This document shows positions 49,908 through 58,154 of a stretch of 64,000 nucleotides of DNA, one piece after another (within the stretch, counting starts at the first letter, position 1; each line of letters starts with the position of its first letter). Source of the DNA: Curtobacterium sp. MCBA15_012 (lineage in GTDB: Bacteria; Actinomycetota; Actinomycetes; Actinomycetales; Microbacteriaceae). Made by a program: the position numbers and the translations under genes. Below the pieces are notes generated by a model. That model made no database searches. It saw only the letters and a program-made list of their open reading frames with translations, and was not told where the DNA came from. Location of the stretch: NCBI RefSeq assembly GCF_001864935.2, contig NZ_CP126267.1, positions 2,604,001 through 2,668,000 of the forward strand, read 5' to 3'.

Positions 49908-50936
49908 ATGCGTCCCGCCGCCATCACCCTCGTCTCCGCGCTGCACGACGTCGACGCCGACCAGGTCGCGTCCCGGATCGCCCTCGGACACCGCATGCAC
50001 GTGTCGGGCACCGCGTTCGCCGCGGCGCGCGCGATCGCCGCCCGCGCCGACCAGCTCGACCGGGTGTGCGGGCCCGACGCCGACCACGGGCTCGTCGTCA
50101 GCACGAGCCCAGGAACCGACGTCCGCGCGGTCGGCATGCTCCTGGCGAACGCCGCCCGCTCCGAGACCGGTGACGACCGCGTGCTGCGGCACGTCGTCGC
50201 GGTCCTGCGGGCCGACGAGGTCGCGCACCTGCTGTGGTCCGACGTCGACGACGCCTTCGTCGCCGCCGACCGGGTCACCACGGTGGTCGAGTACGCCACG
50301 GTCGTCGTGCTGGACCGCATGGAGCCGCTCTCGGGTCGGCGCCGACGGGCACTCGTCGCACTCCTGCACCGCCTCGCACCGCACGCGGCGATCGTCGCCC
50401 GGCACACCGTCCGGTCGGCCGCCGACCTCCCCGCATCGAACGGCGGAGCGGCGCGGCTGCTGGCCTCCGGCGCCGGGTGGATGCGCGCGCTGTCGACCGA
50501 CGCCGGGCGGACCGACAGCGGGCGTGCGCCGTGCGACGACCTGGTGACGCTCCGCTACCGGGAACCGCTGCCCTTCCACCCCGGACGACTCGCGACGGTC
50601 ATCGCCGAGGACCTCGCCGCCGGGGTGAACGGACGGGTGCTGCGGTCGCGGGGGTTCTTCCGTCTGGCGTCCCGACCGGACCACGTCGGGTCGTGGTCGA
50701 GCTTCGGGGCGATGCTCGCCCTCGACCCGACCGCGAACCCGTCGTGGGACGCGGACGCCCCGATCGGGCAGGCGATCTGGTTCGTCGGCGAACGGCTCGA
50801 CGTGCACGGCATCGAGCGCGCGCTCGACACCGCGCTGCTGACCCCGGCCGAACTGCTCGCCGGCCCGGCGCTGTGGCGCTCGTGGGCGGACCCGTTCCCG
50901 GCCTGGCCGGCCGTGGACGCGCAGCAGCCGGAGTGA
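49908..50936 (+). CDS. CobW C-terminal-domain protein with degenerate GTPase domain
   Basis: This is 342 aa. The C-terminal region [45 protein letters not shown] (about residues 235-285) is a CobW_C domain, as in COG0523 zinc chaperone GTPases. The N-terminal 160 residues keep the strand/helix order (ITLVSALHD...; [20 protein letters not shown]), but the GxxGxGKT P-loop after the first strand is replaced by ALHDVDADQ, the NKxD motif reads LDRMEP, and no CxCC zinc motif is seen. It therefore probably does not bind GTP in the usual way. It is divergent from rpmJ over a Zur-type box, so it is probably zinc-repressed. Confidence 0.85.
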   Translation: MRPAAITLVSALHDVDADQVASRIALGHRMHVSGTAFAAARAIAARADQLDRVCGPDADHGLVVSTSPGTDVRAVGMLLANAARSETGDDRVLRHVVAVLRADEVAHLLWSDVDDAFVAADRVTTVVEYATVVVLDRMEPLSGRRRRALVALLHRLAPHAAIVARHTVRSAADLPASNGGAARLLASGAGWMRALSTDAGRTDSGRAPCDDLVTLRYREPLPFHPGRLATVIAEDLAAGVNGRVLRSRGFFRLASRPDHVGSWSSFGAMLALDPTANPSWDADAPIGQAIWFVGERLDVHGIERALDTALLTPAELLAGPALWRSWADPFPAWPAVDAQQPE

Positions 50937-50952
50937 CCGGTCGCGTGCTGCA

Positions 50953-51104
50953 CGTGTCGAGCAGCGCGCGGCATGCCCGGCCGGACCCGCGTGTCGAGCA
51001 GGGCGTGTGGCCGGTCCCGACCGGGTCCGCGTGTCGACCAGGACGCGCGGCCGGTCCGGGCGGGCCCGCGCGTCAGGTGAGCGTGTCGAGCAGGGCGCGC
51101 GCGG
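50953..51104. repeat. Repeats of CGTGTCGAGCAGGGCG copying a gene 3' end
   Basis: Copies begin at 50953, 50990 and 51030 with 37-40-bp period; a fourth starts at 51082 inside the last codons of the minus-strand SorC-type gene. The units continue with CCGGNCCNGNCCGGNCCCG. Confidence 0.8.
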
Positions 51105-52038
51105 TGACCGCGTCGGTGACGAGTTCGTTGACGAGACCGGCACGCACCGCCCCGATGATGCTCGGCACCTTGGCCGTGCCCACCGCGACCCCGACGGCGT
51201 GCGGCACACCGGCCAGGATCTCCCGCGAGGTACGGACCATGCGCTCGCTCCCCGGGAACTCGATCGCCGAGCCGTCGGCGGCGTAGAAGTTCAGGCAGAC
51301 GTCGCCGGCGGCCTGGTCGAACACGGCGTCCTCGACCGGGATGCCCCGGGCGAGGGCGTCCCGCGTCGGGGTCGGCGCGCCGATGCCGAGGATCGCGCCC
51401 TTCGCCCGGCTCCAGAGGCCCACGACGTGCTGGAACGCCGGGTCCTCGTCGAGGGAGGCCCGCATCGCCTCGCTCGGGAGCGCCTGCGCGAACAGGAAGG
51501 CCGGGATCGCGCCCGAGTGCTCGGCAGCGGTACGGGTGATCTCGTTCGTCTGGAACCAGGGCATCGGGTCGGCCTGGCCGCCCACGGTCGGGACGAGCTG
51601 CACACCCGCGAGGGGCGGCATCCCGGCGTGCGCGACGTCGTACACGGTCCGCCCCGAGCTCATCAGGACCGCGTCGCCCGGGACGAGCCCCATGCCGTCG
51701 ACCGCGGCGGCGATGGGTGCCGCGAGGTCGGCGCCGAGCGTCGCCCCGTGCGTCACGGCCGCGAGGTGCACGGCCCGCAGCCCGAGCACGACCGTCAGGC
51801 GTTCGGCGAGCGCGACGGTCTCGTCCTGGAACGGGTCGACGACCTCGATGCGCACGAGTCCGGCGCGGCGGGCCTCGGCGACGAGCCGGCTGACCGTGGG
51901 CCGGGAGACCCCGAGGCGCGAGGCGATCTCGACCTGGGTGGCGTCCTCGAGGTAGTACATCCGCGCGGCCTGGTACACGGTGTCGAGCGGGAAGCGGGGC
52001 CGGGTGCCCTCCGCTCCGGTCGTGCTCTCGGAGGACAT
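51073..52038 (-). CDS. SorC-type sugar-binding regulator of the tetritol cluster
   Basis: This is 321 aa. The HTH is DTVYQAARMYYLEDATQVEIASRLGVSRPTVSRLVAEARRAGLVRIEV. The effector domain has VLMSSGRTVYDVAHAG, QLVPTVGGQADPMPWFQTNEITRTAAEHSG, AILGIGAPTPTRDAL, VCLNFYAADGSAI and VGVAVGTAKVPSIIGAVRAGLVNELVTD. It is next to the SDR on the same strand (52-bp gap) and close to the divergent catabolic operon, so it is the likely local regulator. The ligand is probably a phosphorylated four-carbon ketose or polyol. Confidence 0.92.
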   Translation of the reverse strand: MSSESTTGAEGTRPRFPLDTVYQAARMYYLEDATQVEIASRLGVSRPTVSRLVAEARRAGLVRIEVVDPFQDETVALAERLTVVLGLRAVHLAAVTHGATLGADLAAPIAAAVDGMGLVPGDAVLMSSGRTVYDVAHAGMPPLAGVQLVPTVGGQADPMPWFQTNEITRTAAEHSGAIPAFLFAQALPSEAMRASLDEDPAFQHVVGLWSRAKGAILGIGAPTPTRDALARGIPVEDAVFDQAAGDVCLNFYAADGSAIEFPGSERMVRTSREILAGVPHAVGVAVGTAKVPSIIGAVRAGLVNELVTDAVTARALLDTLT

Positions 52039-52090
52039 GCTGCGGGACCCTTCGATCGATCGGACACCGCGATGCTAGTCCGGCCGTCGC

Positions 52091-52897
52091 TCAGCGGATC
52101 GTGAACCCGCCGTCGACGCGGAGGTCCGCGCCGTTCACCATGCCCGCCGCCTCGCTCGCCAGGAACAGCACGGCCGCGGCGACCTCGTCCGGGGTGGCGA
52201 AGCGGCCGGTCGGGATCTCGTCCTGGTGCCGCAGGCCGGCCTCGTTCGCCCAGGCCGCGCGGCCCAGGTCGGTGAGCACGACGGTCGGGGACACCGTGTT
52301 CACCGTGACGCCGCGCCCGCCCCACTCGAGCGCGAGCACCTTCGTCAGCCCGAGCACGCCGGCCTTCGACGCACAGTAGGCCGCATGCCGGTCGAGACCG
52401 ACGTGCGCCGCCTGCGACGCGATGTTCACGATGCGGCCGTACCCGGCGGCGAGCATGTGCCGGCCGACGGCCTGCGCGACCCGGAACGTCCCGGTCAGGT
52501 TGACGTCGAGCGTCCGGCTCCACGCGGCGGCCGAGAGGTCCTCGGCGGCGTCGAGCGCGACGATGCCGGCGCAGTTCACGAGCACGTCGACCCGGCCCGT
52601 GGCGGCGACGACCGTGTCGACCGCGGCGGCCACCGAGGCGTCGTCGGTGACGTCGCACCCGACCCCGAGGTGCGCGCTCTCCCCGGCACCGGACAGTGCG
52701 TCGGCGGCCCGGCGTGCACCGTCCTCGTGCACGTCGACGATCGCGACCCGGGCTCCCCGCGCGGCGGCGGCCCGGGCGATCGCGAGACCGATCCCGGAGG
52801 CCCCACCGGTCACGACAGCGGTGCGTCCGGAGAGGTCGTTCGTCAGGTCGACGGAGTCGGGCCCGGGGCGGAGTGCGGCGTCGAGGTCGGTGGTCAT
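52091..52897 (-). CDS. SDR polyol dehydrogenase (D-threitol dehydrogenase candidate)
   Basis: This 268-aa classical SDR has cofactor motif AVVTGGASGIGLAIA (about residue 26), an Asp at the end of the second strand (AIVDVHEDG) that favours NAD+, VLVNCAGIVAL (about residue 103), the catalytic Ser in VNIASQAAH and YCASKAGVLGLTKVLALEW (Tyr-x3-Lys, about residue 175), ending NGADLRVDGGFTIR. It resembles the D-threitol and galactitol/sorbitol SDRs. Beside EltD, a DhaK-DhaL kinase and RpiB, oxidation of D-threitol to D-erythrulose is the best guess. It is divergent from the eltD operon. Confidence 0.88.
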   Translation of the reverse strand: MTTDLDAALRPGPDSVDLTNDLSGRTAVVTGGASGIGLAIARAAAARGARVAIVDVHEDGARRAADALSGAGESAHLGVGCDVTDDASVAAAVDTVVAATGRVDVLVNCAGIVALDAAEDLSAAAWSRTLDVNLTGTFRVAQAVGRHMLAAGYGRIVNIASQAAHVGLDRHAAYCASKAGVLGLTKVLALEWGGRGVTVNTVSPTVVLTDLGRAAWANEAGLRHQDEIPTGRFATPDEVAAAVLFLASEAAGMVNGADLRVDGGFTIR

Positions 52898-52928
52898 GCT
52901 GGTCGCTCCCTTGCGTCGGTGGTGGGCA

Positions 52929-52979
52929 GAACCGTAGCAGAAATTGTGTGCTGGACAACGGTTCCGTCGGGTGTACAGT
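52929..52979 (+). promoter_or_regulatory. Tetritol operon promoter and inverted-repeat operator
   Basis: Arms GAACCGT (52929-52935) and ACGGTTC (52958-52964) form a spaced palindrome. TGGACA (52952) and TACAGT (52974) separated by 16 bp make a good sigma-70-type promoter for the plus-strand operon, with the right arm lying between -35 and -10. Confidence 0.55.
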
Positions 52980-53034
52980 CGTCGCCGAACCATCGGAACG
53001 GGCCCAGCCCGGCTGACCAACGGAGGAACAGCGC

Positions 53035-54285
53035 ATGTCGACGACGACGACCGGTACCCCAGCGACACCGACCACGACGACCGCCCCCGCGGACACCGTC
53101 ACCGCCACGATCCCGACGACGATGCGCGCCGTGGTGGTGCACGGACCCGGCGACTACCGGCTCGAGGAGCGCCCGGTGCCGACGCCCGGTCCGGGCGAAC
53201 TGCTCCTCCGCACCGACGCCGTGGGCATCTGCGCGAGCGACCTGAAGTGCTGGCACGGCGCCGCGAAGTTCTGGGGCGACGAGCACCGCGCCGCGTGGGC
53301 CGAGACCGACCGCGTCCCCGGGCACGAGTTCGTCGGGACCGTCGTCGCCGCCGACGACGCGGCGCTCGCGAAGCGCGGTCTGGCGATCGGCGACCGGATC
53401 GCGTGCGAGCAGATCGTGCCGTGCTGGGAGTGCCGGTACTGCCTCGAGGGCTCCTACTGGATGTGCGCCGTGCACGACATGTTCGGCTTCAAGGGCTTCG
53501 ACGGCGCGATGGCCGAGTACGTGCTCGTCCCGACGCGGGCCCTGACCCACCCCGTCTCGCGTGCGCTGCCCGGCCAGGTCGCCGCCTTCGCCGAGCCGCT
53601 CTCCTGCGCCTTCCACGCCGTCGAGCGCGGCGAGATCCGGTTCGGCGACACCGTGGTGATCGCCGGCGCGGGCCCGATCGGTCTCTCCGCCATCGCGGGC
53701 GCCCGCCAGAAGAACCCGCTGCGGGTGGTCGCCCTCGACGTCGTCGACGCGAAGCTCGACCTGGCCCGCAAGGTCGGTGCCGACGTCACGATCAACATCG
53801 CCCGGGAGGACGCGGTGGCCCGCGTGAAGGAGCTCACCGACGGCTACGGCGCCGACGTGTACATCGAGGCCACCGGGCACCCGTCCGCGGTCCCCCAGGG
53901 CCTGGACCTCCTGCGGAAGCTCGGCACGTTCGTCGAGTACTCGGTCTTCAAGGACGCCGTCTCGGTCGACTGGTCGATCATCTCCGACGACAAGGAGCTC
54001 GACGTGCGCGGTGCCCACCTCGGACCGCACACCTGGCCCGCGGCGATCAAGCTGCTCGAGTCCGGGACGCTGCCGATGGACGAGATCTGCACGCACCAGT
54101 TCCCGCTCGAGGACTTCCAGCAGGCGCTCGACCTGGTCGGCGACTCGGCCGGCGCGAGCGTCAAGGTCTCGATCGTCCCGTCCCTCAGCGCGCCCACGAC
54201 CGCGGCGGCGTCCGGGTCGGCGGCGTCGTCGACCGCGTCGTCCACCGCCGAGTCCGTCCCCGCGGCCGCCGCCGCGCGGGCCTGA
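53035..54285 (+). CDS. eltD: Erythritol/L-threitol dehydrogenase, zinc MDR family
   Basis: This 416-aa enzyme is a medium-chain zinc dehydrogenase: VGICASDLKCWHGAAKFWGDE (catalytic zinc Cys, about residue 65), VPGHEFVGTV (His-Glu), CEQIVPCWECRYCLEGSYWMC (structural zinc cysteines, about residues 123-143) and VVIAGAGPIGLSAIAGA (NAD motif). The CASDLKC-HGAAKFWGDE block and VDWSIISDDKELDVRGAHLGP match Mycobacterium EltD as I recall it. EltD oxidises erythritol and L-threitol to erythrulose. Thr-rich N-terminal (29 aa) and Ala/Ser-rich C-terminal (about 33 aa) extensions are unusual. GGAGG precedes the ATG. Confidence 0.9.
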   Translation: MSTTTTGTPATPTTTTAPADTVTATIPTTMRAVVVHGPGDYRLEERPVPTPGPGELLLRTDAVGICASDLKCWHGAAKFWGDEHRAAWAETDRVPGHEFVGTVVAADDAALAKRGLAIGDRIACEQIVPCWECRYCLEGSYWMCAVHDMFGFKGFDGAMAEYVLVPTRALTHPVSRALPGQVAAFAEPLSCAFHAVERGEIRFGDTVVIAGAGPIGLSAIAGARQKNPLRVVALDVVDAKLDLARKVGADVTINIAREDAVARVKELTDGYGADVYIEATGHPSAVPQGLDLLRKLGTFVEYSVFKDAVSVDWSIISDDKELDVRGAHLGPHTWPAAIKLLESGTLPMDEICTHQFPLEDFQQALDLVGDSAGASVKVSIVPSLSAPTTAAASGSAASSTASSTAESVPAAAAARA

Positions 54286-54305
54286 GCGCACGAGGAGTCC
54301 GAGGC

Positions 54306-55637
54306 ATGTCGACGACGACCGCCCGCGCGACCACCGCGCCCACCGCCGCCCCGGCCCGCGCCGAGGGCCGACTCGACCGGATGGGGATCCCCCGTCCGCT
54401 CGCCCTCGGGTTCGTCGCCGTGCTGGTCTTCATGACCGGCAACGGCGTCGAGTCCAACTTCATCACGCCGCACATGGTCGCCGTCCTCGGCAGCCCCGAG
54501 GCCACGGTCGCGACCATCGTCACGTTCTACAGCCTCGCCGCACTGATCGGCAGCTACGTCTCGGGCGCCCTGTCCGACCTCGTCGGGCCGCGACGCGTGA
54601 TGATCCTCGGGTTCGCCGTCTGGGTCGTGTTCGAGGTGCTCTTCCTCGTCGCGCTCGGTCTCGGCAGCGTCCCGTTCGCCGCCGTGGCGTACGCGATCCG
54701 TGGCTTCGGCTACCCGCTGTTCGCGTTCGCCTTCCTCGTGTGGGTGAACATCACGACGCCGGTCGAGCGCAACGGCTCGGCGGTCGGCTGGTTCTACGTC
54801 GCGTTCACGGGCGGCCTGCCGACGCTCGGGTCGCTCTTCGCGATCGGCGCCATCCCGGTGTTCGGCGGCGGGACGACCGGTGAGACCGGTGCCATGGTCG
54901 CGTCGATCGCGCTCGTCGTCGCGGGCTTCCTGATCATGCTGTTCGGCGTCCGCCTGCCGAACGGGTTCTCCCGGATCGCCCCGGCGGGCGAGAGCGCGTG
55001 GCGCGTGCTGACGAGCGGCATCCGGCTCACCGCGACGCGGCCGAAGGTGCTCATGGGCTTCCTGGTCCGGCTGATCAACACGGCGCCGGAGTTCGGCATG
55101 TTCGTCGTCCTGCCCGCCGTCATCGCAGACCAGCGCGGGTGGGGCCAGGGCCGCTGGCTGCTCATGACCGTCTGCGTCTACGCCACGAACATCCTCGTCA
55201 ACGCCCTGTTCGGCTGGGTCGGGGACCGGATCGGCTGGCAGCGCACCGTCAAGTGGTTCGGCATCGTCGGCTCCGCCACGGGCCTCGTCGCCTGGTGGTA
55301 CGTCCCGCAGCTCGTGCCCGCCGGCTCGGACTGGGGCTACGTGCTCTCGGTCGTCGCGGGCTGCGTGTTCGGTTGCCTGCTCGCCGGGTTCGTGCCGATG
55401 GGCGCGATCATGCCGGCGCTCGCCCCCGAGCACAAGGGTGCGGCGATGGCGATGTACACGACCGCGGCGGGCGGTGCCGCGTTCCTCGGGACGGGCGTCG
55501 TCGCGGCGGTGTTCGCCCTCGGCGGCGGTGGCGAGGCCGTGACGTGGACCTTCGTCGGGCTCTACGCCTGCGCGTTCGTGATGATCCACTTCCTCGACGT
55601 CCCGCAGCGCCGGGCGACACCGCACCGGCAGCACTGA
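54306..55637 (+). CDS. RbtT/DalT/CsbX-type MFS polyol transporter
   Basis: This is a 443-aa, 12-helix major facilitator. ALGFVAVLVFMTGNGVESNFITPHMVAVLG (TM1) matches the family GDGxExxFLxPY start. YVSGALSDLVGPRRVMILGFAVWVVFEVLF carries the cytoplasmic loop Gly/Asp-Arg motif, and FGWVGDRIGWQRTVKWFGIVGS its repeat in the second half. Known members import ribitol and D-arabinitol. In this operon it should import the tetritol. It lies 20 bp after eltD with its own AGGAG. Confidence 0.88.
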   Translation: MSTTTARATTAPTAAPARAEGRLDRMGIPRPLALGFVAVLVFMTGNGVESNFITPHMVAVLGSPEATVATIVTFYSLAALIGSYVSGALSDLVGPRRVMILGFAVWVVFEVLFLVALGLGSVPFAAVAYAIRGFGYPLFAFAFLVWVNITTPVERNGSAVGWFYVAFTGGLPTLGSLFAIGAIPVFGGGTTGETGAMVASIALVVAGFLIMLFGVRLPNGFSRIAPAGESAWRVLTSGIRLTATRPKVLMGFLVRLINTAPEFGMFVVLPAVIADQRGWGQGRWLLMTVCVYATNILVNALFGWVGDRIGWQRTVKWFGIVGSATGLVAWWYVPQLVPAGSDWGYVLSVVAGCVFGCLLAGFVPMGAIMPALAPEHKGAAMAMYTTAAGGAAFLGTGVVAAVFALGGGGEAVTWTFVGLYACAFVMIHFLDVPQRRATPHRQH

Positions 55638-55811
55638 CCCCGCGGCACCGCCGACAGCGCCGGCCGGTGCCGCCGGCGGCGCCGAACGGTACCGCCGGCA
55701 CCGCCCCGCAGCACCGACGCCCCGACCCCGGGCGACGGCGGCCGTCCCGCCGTCGCCCGGCACCACCCGACCCACCACGGGTCGGCCGACACACACGAAG
55801 GAACGAACGAG

Positions 55812-57551
55812 ATGACCACGATCCACGACGACCCGGAGGAGTTCGCCGAGGACCAGCTGGCCGGCTGGCTGGCACTCCACGGTGACCGCGTCCGCGGCGT
55901 GCACGGGGGCGCCGTCGCCCTGCCGACCGAGGGTGCCCCGCCGCAGGTGGCGGTCGTGGTCGGCGGTGGCTCCGGCCACTACCCCGCCTTCTGCGGGCTC
56001 GTCGGCCCCGGGTTCGCCACCGGCGCGGTCGTCGGCAACGTCTTCACCTCGCCGTCCGCGGCGCAGGTCTACTCGGTCGCCAAGGCCGCCGACCAGGGCC
56101 GCGGCGTGGTCCTGTCGTTCGGCAACTACGCCGGCGACACGATGAACTTCGGGCTCGCCGCCGAGCGGCTGCGCGCCGAGGGCGTGGACACCCGCATCGT
56201 CGTCGTGACGGACGACGTCGCGAGCTCCGACGAGGTCGCGCAGCGTCGCGGCATCGCCGGCGACTTCTCGGTCTTCAAGGCGATGGGCGCGGCGGCCGCG
56301 GACGGCGCCGACCTGGACACCGTCGAGCGACTGGGGAACGCGGCGAACGCGGCCACCCGCACGATCGGCGTCGCCTTCTCGGGCTGCACCATGCCCGGGG
56401 CGACCGGCCCGCTCTTCAGCGTCCCGGACGGCCACCTCGGCCTCGGCCTCGGCATCCACGGCGAGCCCGGCATCCGCGACGTGCCCGTCCTGCCCGCGAC
56501 CGACCTCGCACAGCTGCTCGTCGAGCGGGTCCTCGCCGCCCGCCCCGACGGCGCCAGCACGCGGGTCGCGCCCGTCCTGAACGGCCTGGGCGACACGAAG
56601 TACGAGGAACTGTTCCTGCTCTGGGGCCGGGTGCTGCCGCTGCTCACCGCGGCCGGACTCGAGGTCGTCGAGCCCGAGGTCGGCGAACTCGTGACGAGCC
56701 TCGACATGGGCGGCTGCTCCCTGACCCTGCAGTGGCTCGACGACGACCTCGAACGGCTCTGGCGTGCCGACGCGTACACCCCGGCCTACCGCAAGCTGCG
56801 GGCGCCGGTCGCCGCGCTCGTGCCGGCCACCGCGGTGCAGGAGGCCGAGGCGGAGGCGACGGTCGTGCCGGAGGCGACCGACGCCTCCCGTCGGGCCGCC
56901 GACGCGGCGCGCGCCGCCGTCGCGGCGATGGACGAGCTGCTGCGTGAGCAGGAGGAGACCCTCGGGCGGATCGACGCGGTCGCCGGGGACGGCGACCACG
57001 GACGCGGCATGGTGAAGGGGATCGGTGCGGCCCGCAGGGCGGTCGAGCAGACCGGCCGGGAGGCGGGGGTCGCCTTCGTCCTCGGACGTGCCGGTGACGC
57101 GTGGGCCGCGTCGGCGGGCGGCACGTCCGGTGTCCTGTGGGGTGCGGCGCTCGAGGCCTTCGGGCGGGCGCTCGGTGACGACCGCGAGACGGTCGCGCCC
57201 GCCGACGTCGTCGACGCCGCCCAGGCCTTCGCCGACTCGATCGTGCAGCTCGGCCGCGCGTCGCGCGGCGACAAGACGCTGCTCGACGCGCTGCTGCCGT
57301 TCGTCGACGAACTGCGCGCAGCGGTCGAGCAGGGCGCGGCGCTGCCCGAGGCGTGGCAGGTCGCCGCCCGGACCGCGGTGGAGCAGGCGGCGGCGACCGC
57401 CGACCTCACGCCGCGGGTCGGACGGGCGCGACCGCTCGCCGAGAAGAGCAAGGGGACGCCCGACGCGGGCGCCACCTCGATGGGGATGGTCCTCACCCGC
57501 GTCGGCGAGGTCCTCGCCGCACGCGCACCGAAGGAAGGAGTGGTCGCGTGA
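55812..57551 (+). CDS. derK: DhaK-DhaL fused kinase (D-erythrulose kinase candidate)
   Basis: This is 579 aa. The DhaK domain (residues 1-330) has [34 protein letters not shown] and [16 protein letters not shown], whose His forms the covalent hemiaminal with the ketose. The ATP-binding DhaL domain (residues about 365-575) has [18 protein letters not shown] with Asp ligands for Mg-ATP and [19 protein letters not shown]. The fused, ATP-dependent form phosphorylates dihydroxyacetone or erythrulose. With RpiB overlapping by 4 bp and EltD upstream, D-erythrulose to D-erythrulose 4-phosphate is likeliest. Dihydroxyacetone kinase is the alternative. Confidence 0.9.
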   Translation: MTTIHDDPEEFAEDQLAGWLALHGDRVRGVHGGAVALPTEGAPPQVAVVVGGGSGHYPAFCGLVGPGFATGAVVGNVFTSPSAAQVYSVAKAADQGRGVVLSFGNYAGDTMNFGLAAERLRAEGVDTRIVVVTDDVASSDEVAQRRGIAGDFSVFKAMGAAAADGADLDTVERLGNAANAATRTIGVAFSGCTMPGATGPLFSVPDGHLGLGLGIHGEPGIRDVPVLPATDLAQLLVERVLAARPDGASTRVAPVLNGLGDTKYEELFLLWGRVLPLLTAAGLEVVEPEVGELVTSLDMGGCSLTLQWLDDDLERLWRADAYTPAYRKLRAPVAALVPATAVQEAEAEATVVPEATDASRRAADAARAAVAAMDELLREQEETLGRIDAVAGDGDHGRGMVKGIGAARRAVEQTGREAGVAFVLGRAGDAWAASAGGTSGVLWGAALEAFGRALGDDRETVAPADVVDAAQAFADSIVQLGRASRGDKTLLDALLPFVDELRAAVEQGAALPEAWQVAARTAVEQAAATADLTPRVGRARPLAEKSKGTPDAGATSMGMVLTRVGEVLAARAPKEGVVA

Positions 57552-58051
57552 CGTACCGGTTGGTGGTGGGCTCGGACGACGCCGGGTTCGACTACAAGGA
57601 GGTCATCAGGCGGGACCTCGAGGCCGACCCGCGGGTGGCGTCGGTGGTGGACGTCGGGGTCGACGCCGAGGGGCACACGGCGTACCCGCACGTCGCCGTG
57701 GACGCGGCACGGATGGTCGCCACGGGCGAGGCCGACCGGGCGGTCCTGGTGTGCGGCACCGGGCTCGGGGTGGCGATCAGCGCGAACAAGGTCCCGGGCA
57801 TCCGTGCGGTGACCGCGCACGACAGCTTCAGCGTGGAGCGGTCGGTGCTCAGCAACGACGCCCAGGTGCTGTGCCTCGGGCAGCGGGTCGTCGGGCTCGA
57901 GGTCGCGCGACGCATGGTGCGGGAGTGGCTCGGCTACGTCTTCGACCCGGGCAGCGCGAGTGCCGACAAGGTCGCCGCGATCTGCGGGTACGACGGCTCC
58001 GCCCCGGTCGGCGCGGACGCCCTCGAGACCGGCGGCGGCCCCCGGGACTGA
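57548..58051 (+). CDS. rpiB: RpiB/LacAB-family isomerase (erythrulose-4-phosphate isomerase candidate)
   Basis: This is 167 aa from the GTG that overlaps the kinase stop. The RpiB fold marks are [22 protein letters not shown] (phosphate-binding Asp), [72 protein letters not shown] with the catalytic Cys (about residue 70) and the His/Arg set. Ordinary RpiB interconverts ribose 5- and ribulose 5-phosphate; in tetritol clusters the homologue (DerI) converts D-erythrulose 4-phosphate to D-erythrose 4-phosphate. It is the last gene of the operon. Confidence 0.9.
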   Translation: MTYRLVVGSDDAGFDYKEVIRRDLEADPRVASVVDVGVDAEGHTAYPHVAVDAARMVATGEADRAVLVCGTGLGVAISANKVPGIRAVTAHDSFSVERSVLSNDAQVLCLGQRVVGLEVARRMVREWLGYVFDPGSASADKVAAICGYDGSAPVGADALETGGGPRD

Positions 58052-58062
58052 GGCAGCCCGTC

Positions 58063-58130
58063 GCGTCCCGGGTACCGGGCCGTGGGTCCCAGCCGGCTGT
58101 CGGTTGCCGGACGTACGGTACCCGGGACGC
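58063..58130. terminator. 15-bp inverted repeat after the tetritol operon
   Basis: GCGTCCCGGGTACCG (58063-58077) and its exact complement (58116-58130) are 38 bp apart. It lies 12 bp after the rpiB stop and 25 bp before the LolA-like gene, so it may be a terminator or an operator. Confidence 0.55.
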
Positions 58131-58154
58131 AACGCTCCACCGAGGGGAACACCG

